A stretch of DNA of 64,000 bases from Ilumatobacteraceae bacterium. GTDB taxonomy: Bacteria > Actinomycetota > Acidimicrobiia > Acidimicrobiales > Ilumatobacteraceae. The notes under the pieces were generated by a model. That model was not told the DNA's origin. It did not search any database and saw nothing but the letters and a program-made list of their open reading frames with translations. Below are positions 62,362-64,000 of the stretch, piece after piece; position 1 is the first letter of the stretch; every line of letters begins with the position of its first letter. The stretch lies in assembly GCA_033344875.1 (NCBI GenBank), contig JAWPMO010000001.1, positions 1,637,595 through 1,701,594 of the forward strand. The letters are read 5' to 3'. The position numbers and the translations under genes were made by a program.

Positions 62362-63437
62362 TGAACGAGCTGATCCGGCGCGCCCCCAAGGTCCTGCTGC
62401 ACGATCACCTCGACGGCGGCCTGCGACCGTCGTCGGTGGTCGAACTCGCCGCCGAGTACGGCTATGACGGGTTGCCGACGACCGACGTCGACGAACTGTC
62501 GACCTGGTTCAACCGAGGCGCGAAGCGCAACGACCTCGTGCTGTACCTCGAGACGTTCGCCCACACCGTGGGCGTGATGCAGCACCGCGACGCGATCGAA
62601 CGCGTGGCGTTCGAGTGCGCTCAGGATCTCGCCACCGACGGCGTCGTGTACGCCGAGGTCCGGTTCGCCCCCGAACTCCACATCGAAGCCGGCCTCACCT
62701 TGCAGGAGGTGCTCGACGCCGTGCTCGCCGGGTTCGAGCGCGGGTCCGCCGGCACCGACCTCACGATCTACACGATCTGCTCGGCGATGCGCACCGCGGC
62801 GCTGAGTCTGGAGATCGCGCAGCTCGCGATCACCAACCGTGACCGCGGCGTCGTCGGGTTCGACATCGCCGGCGCCGAGGCCGGCTACCCGCCGTCGCGC
62901 CACCTCGACGCCTTCCAGTTCGTCATGCGTGAGAACTTCCACTCGACGATCCACGCGGGCGAGGCATTCGGCCTCCCGTCGATCTGGGAAGCCGTCCAGT
63001 ACTGCGGTGCCGCCCGCCTCGGACACGGCGTCCGGATCACCGACGACATCACGGGCGAGCCCGGCGACGAACAACTCGGCCGGCTGGCGTCGTTCGTCCG
63101 CGACCGTCGGATCTGCCTCGAGCTGTGCCCGACGTCCAACGTCAACACCGGCGTGTGCGCCTCGATCGGCGACCACCCGATCGGGTTGCTGCGCCGGCTG
63201 CGGTTCCGGGTCACCGTCAACACCGACAACCGTCTGATGAGCGACACGTCGATGACCAACGAGATGGCGCAGTTGCACGATGCGTTCGGTTGGGGTCTCC
63301 CCGACTTCGAGTGGTTGACGATCAACGCCATGAAGTCGGCCTTCGCACCCTTCCCCGAACGTCTGAAGATCATCAACGGGCTGATCAAGCCCCGATACGC
63401 CCTCTTGAACGCCGAACAATCGATGGGAGCACTCTGA
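62358..63437 (+). CDS. add: Adenosine deaminase 2
   Basis: 359 aa. [52 protein letters not shown] (catalytic His/Glu), [12 protein letters not shown] and [15 protein letters not shown] carry all zinc and catalytic residues of ADA. It is a clear paralogue of the deaminase at 58287. Coupled to the PhyH gene upstream and to uracil phosphoribosyltransferase downstream (TGATG). Confidence 0.95.
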   Translation: MMNELIRRAPKVLLHDHLDGGLRPSSVVELAAEYGYDGLPTTDVDELSTWFNRGAKRNDLVLYLETFAHTVGVMQHRDAIERVAFECAQDLATDGVVYAEVRFAPELHIEAGLTLQEVLDAVLAGFERGSAGTDLTIYTICSAMRTAALSLEIAQLAITNRDRGVVGFDIAGAEAGYPPSRHLDAFQFVMRENFHSTIHAGEAFGLPSIWEAVQYCGAARLGHGVRITDDITGEPGDEQLGRLASFVRDRRICLELCPTSNVNTGVCASIGDHPIGLLRRLRFRVTVNTDNRLMSDTSMTNEMAQLHDAFGWGLPDFEWLTINAMKSAFAPFPERLKIINGLIKPRYALLNAEQSMGAL

Positions 63438-64000
63438 TGGCCGTCGAGGTCACCTTGGTCGAACACCCCCTGGTCGCCGACTCGCTCGCGCGGATCCGCG
63501 ACCGCGACACCCCGAACCCGCTGTTCCGGACGAACCTCGAACGGATCGGCACGCTGCTGCTCGCCGAGGCGACCAAGGAACTCCCGACGGTCGAAGGCAC
63601 GGTCGAGACACCGATCACCACGGCCGTGGTCCACCGGCTGGCCGTCCAGCCGGTGATCGTCCCGGTGCTGCGGGCCGGGCTGGGCTTCGTCCACGCGGCC
63701 CAGGAGCTGATGCCGATCGCCGACGTCGGGTTCATCGGGATCGCCCGCGACGAAGAGACGTTCGAGCCCAAGCCGTACGTCAACAAGCTGCCCGAGTCGC
63801 TCGCCGGACGACCGGTCATCGTGATCGATCCGATGCTGGCGACGGGCGGCTCGCTCGTCCGCACGATCGAACTGCTGGTCGAGCGTGGTGCGCCGACACC
63901 GATCACCGTGGTGTGCGCGCTCGCCGCGCCCGAAGGTCTGCAGCGGCTGAGCGACGAGGGCCTCGACCTCCACGTGTACACCGGTGCGATCGACGACCAC
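63437..64000 (+). CDS. upp: Uracil phosphoribosyltransferase (partial at window end)
   Basis: 188 codons open to the last base; the usual length is about 207-210, so roughly the last 20 residues are outside. VTLVEHPLVADSLARIRDRD at the N-terminus, VPVLRAGLGFV, and the PRPP loop VIVIDPMLATGGSL are Upp motifs. It joins uracil and PRPP to UMP. One-base overlap with adenosine deaminase 2 shows a salvage operon. Confidence 0.95.
   Translation, partial: MAVEVTLVEHPLVADSLARIRDRDTPNPLFRTNLERIGTLLLAEATKELPTVEGTVETPITTAVVHRLAVQPVIVPVLRAGLGFVHAAQELMPIADVGFIGIARDEETFEPKPYVNKLPESLAGRPVIVIDPMLATGGSLVRTIELLVERGAPTPITVVCALAAPEGLQRLSDEGLDLHVYTGAIDDH

Overview
This window looks like one contiguous stretch of a high-GC actinobacterial chromosome. 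The best guess is the class Acidimicrobiia (Ilumatobacter-like), but that is inference from gene content and style, not a database match. Supporting signs are dense GC-rich coding, many ATGA/GTGA start-stop overlaps, frequent GTG starts, many promoters whose -10 box lies only 6-8 bases from the start codon (leaderless mRNAs), and genes for the tiny ribosomal proteins bL37 and bS22 known from actinobacterial ribosomes. There are no insertion sequences, integrases, phage genes or CRISPR arrays.

Layout. 1-9 kb: a phytanoyl-CoA dioxygenase-like gene, an SMP-30/gluconolactonase-like gene, a frameshifted remnant of a PhoX-type phosphatase, a leaderless membrane protein/XRE regulator pair, a CDGSH-glutamate synthase fusion, tRNA-Leu(UAA), a PD-(D/E)XK nuclease, and a prolyl oligopeptidase with a glyoxalase-fold partner. 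9-21.6 kb: bL37, a PHP-domain protein, thioredoxin, UDP-glucose dehydrogenase with UDP-glucuronate decarboxylase (UDP-xylose route), YchF, DUF192, RsmI, a HAD phosphatase, a thioesterase, and the run metG-tatD-DPBB protein-rsmA-ispE. 21.6-32 kb: bS22, tRNA-Gln(UUG), a truncated glmU, prs, bL25, pth, mfd, a parvulin lipoprotein and mazG. 32-40.8 kb: membrane proteins, a DUF4032 kinase-like protein, eno, ftsB/divIC-like, NUDIX, a K+ channel, a HAD phosphatase, and a divergent desaturase/PaaX pair.

40.8-51.5 kb is a carbon-monoxide-dehydrogenase-like (cox/xdh) accessory region: small (2Fe-2S) and medium (FAD) subunits, MoxR ATPase (coxD-like), VWA protein (coxE-like), two XdhC-type proteins, a MobA/MocA-like nucleotidyltransferase and CoxG. 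The molybdenum large subunit (coxL) is not in the window; an imperfect palindrome and an SDR gene follow coxM where coxL is often found. The same stretch ends with a DUF501 protein that appears fused to a fragment of a Ppx/GppA exopolyphosphatase.

52.8-64 kb is a nucleoside uptake and salvage block: a BMP-family lipoprotein behind a promoter with a perfect 16-bp palindrome, an ABC ATPase and two permeases, adenosine deaminase 1 (apparent CTG start), a SulP transporter, QueF, a second PhyH-like protein, adenosine deaminase 2 and uracil phosphoribosyltransferase (cut by the window end). Together these would import purine nucleosides, deaminate adenosine and recycle uracil.
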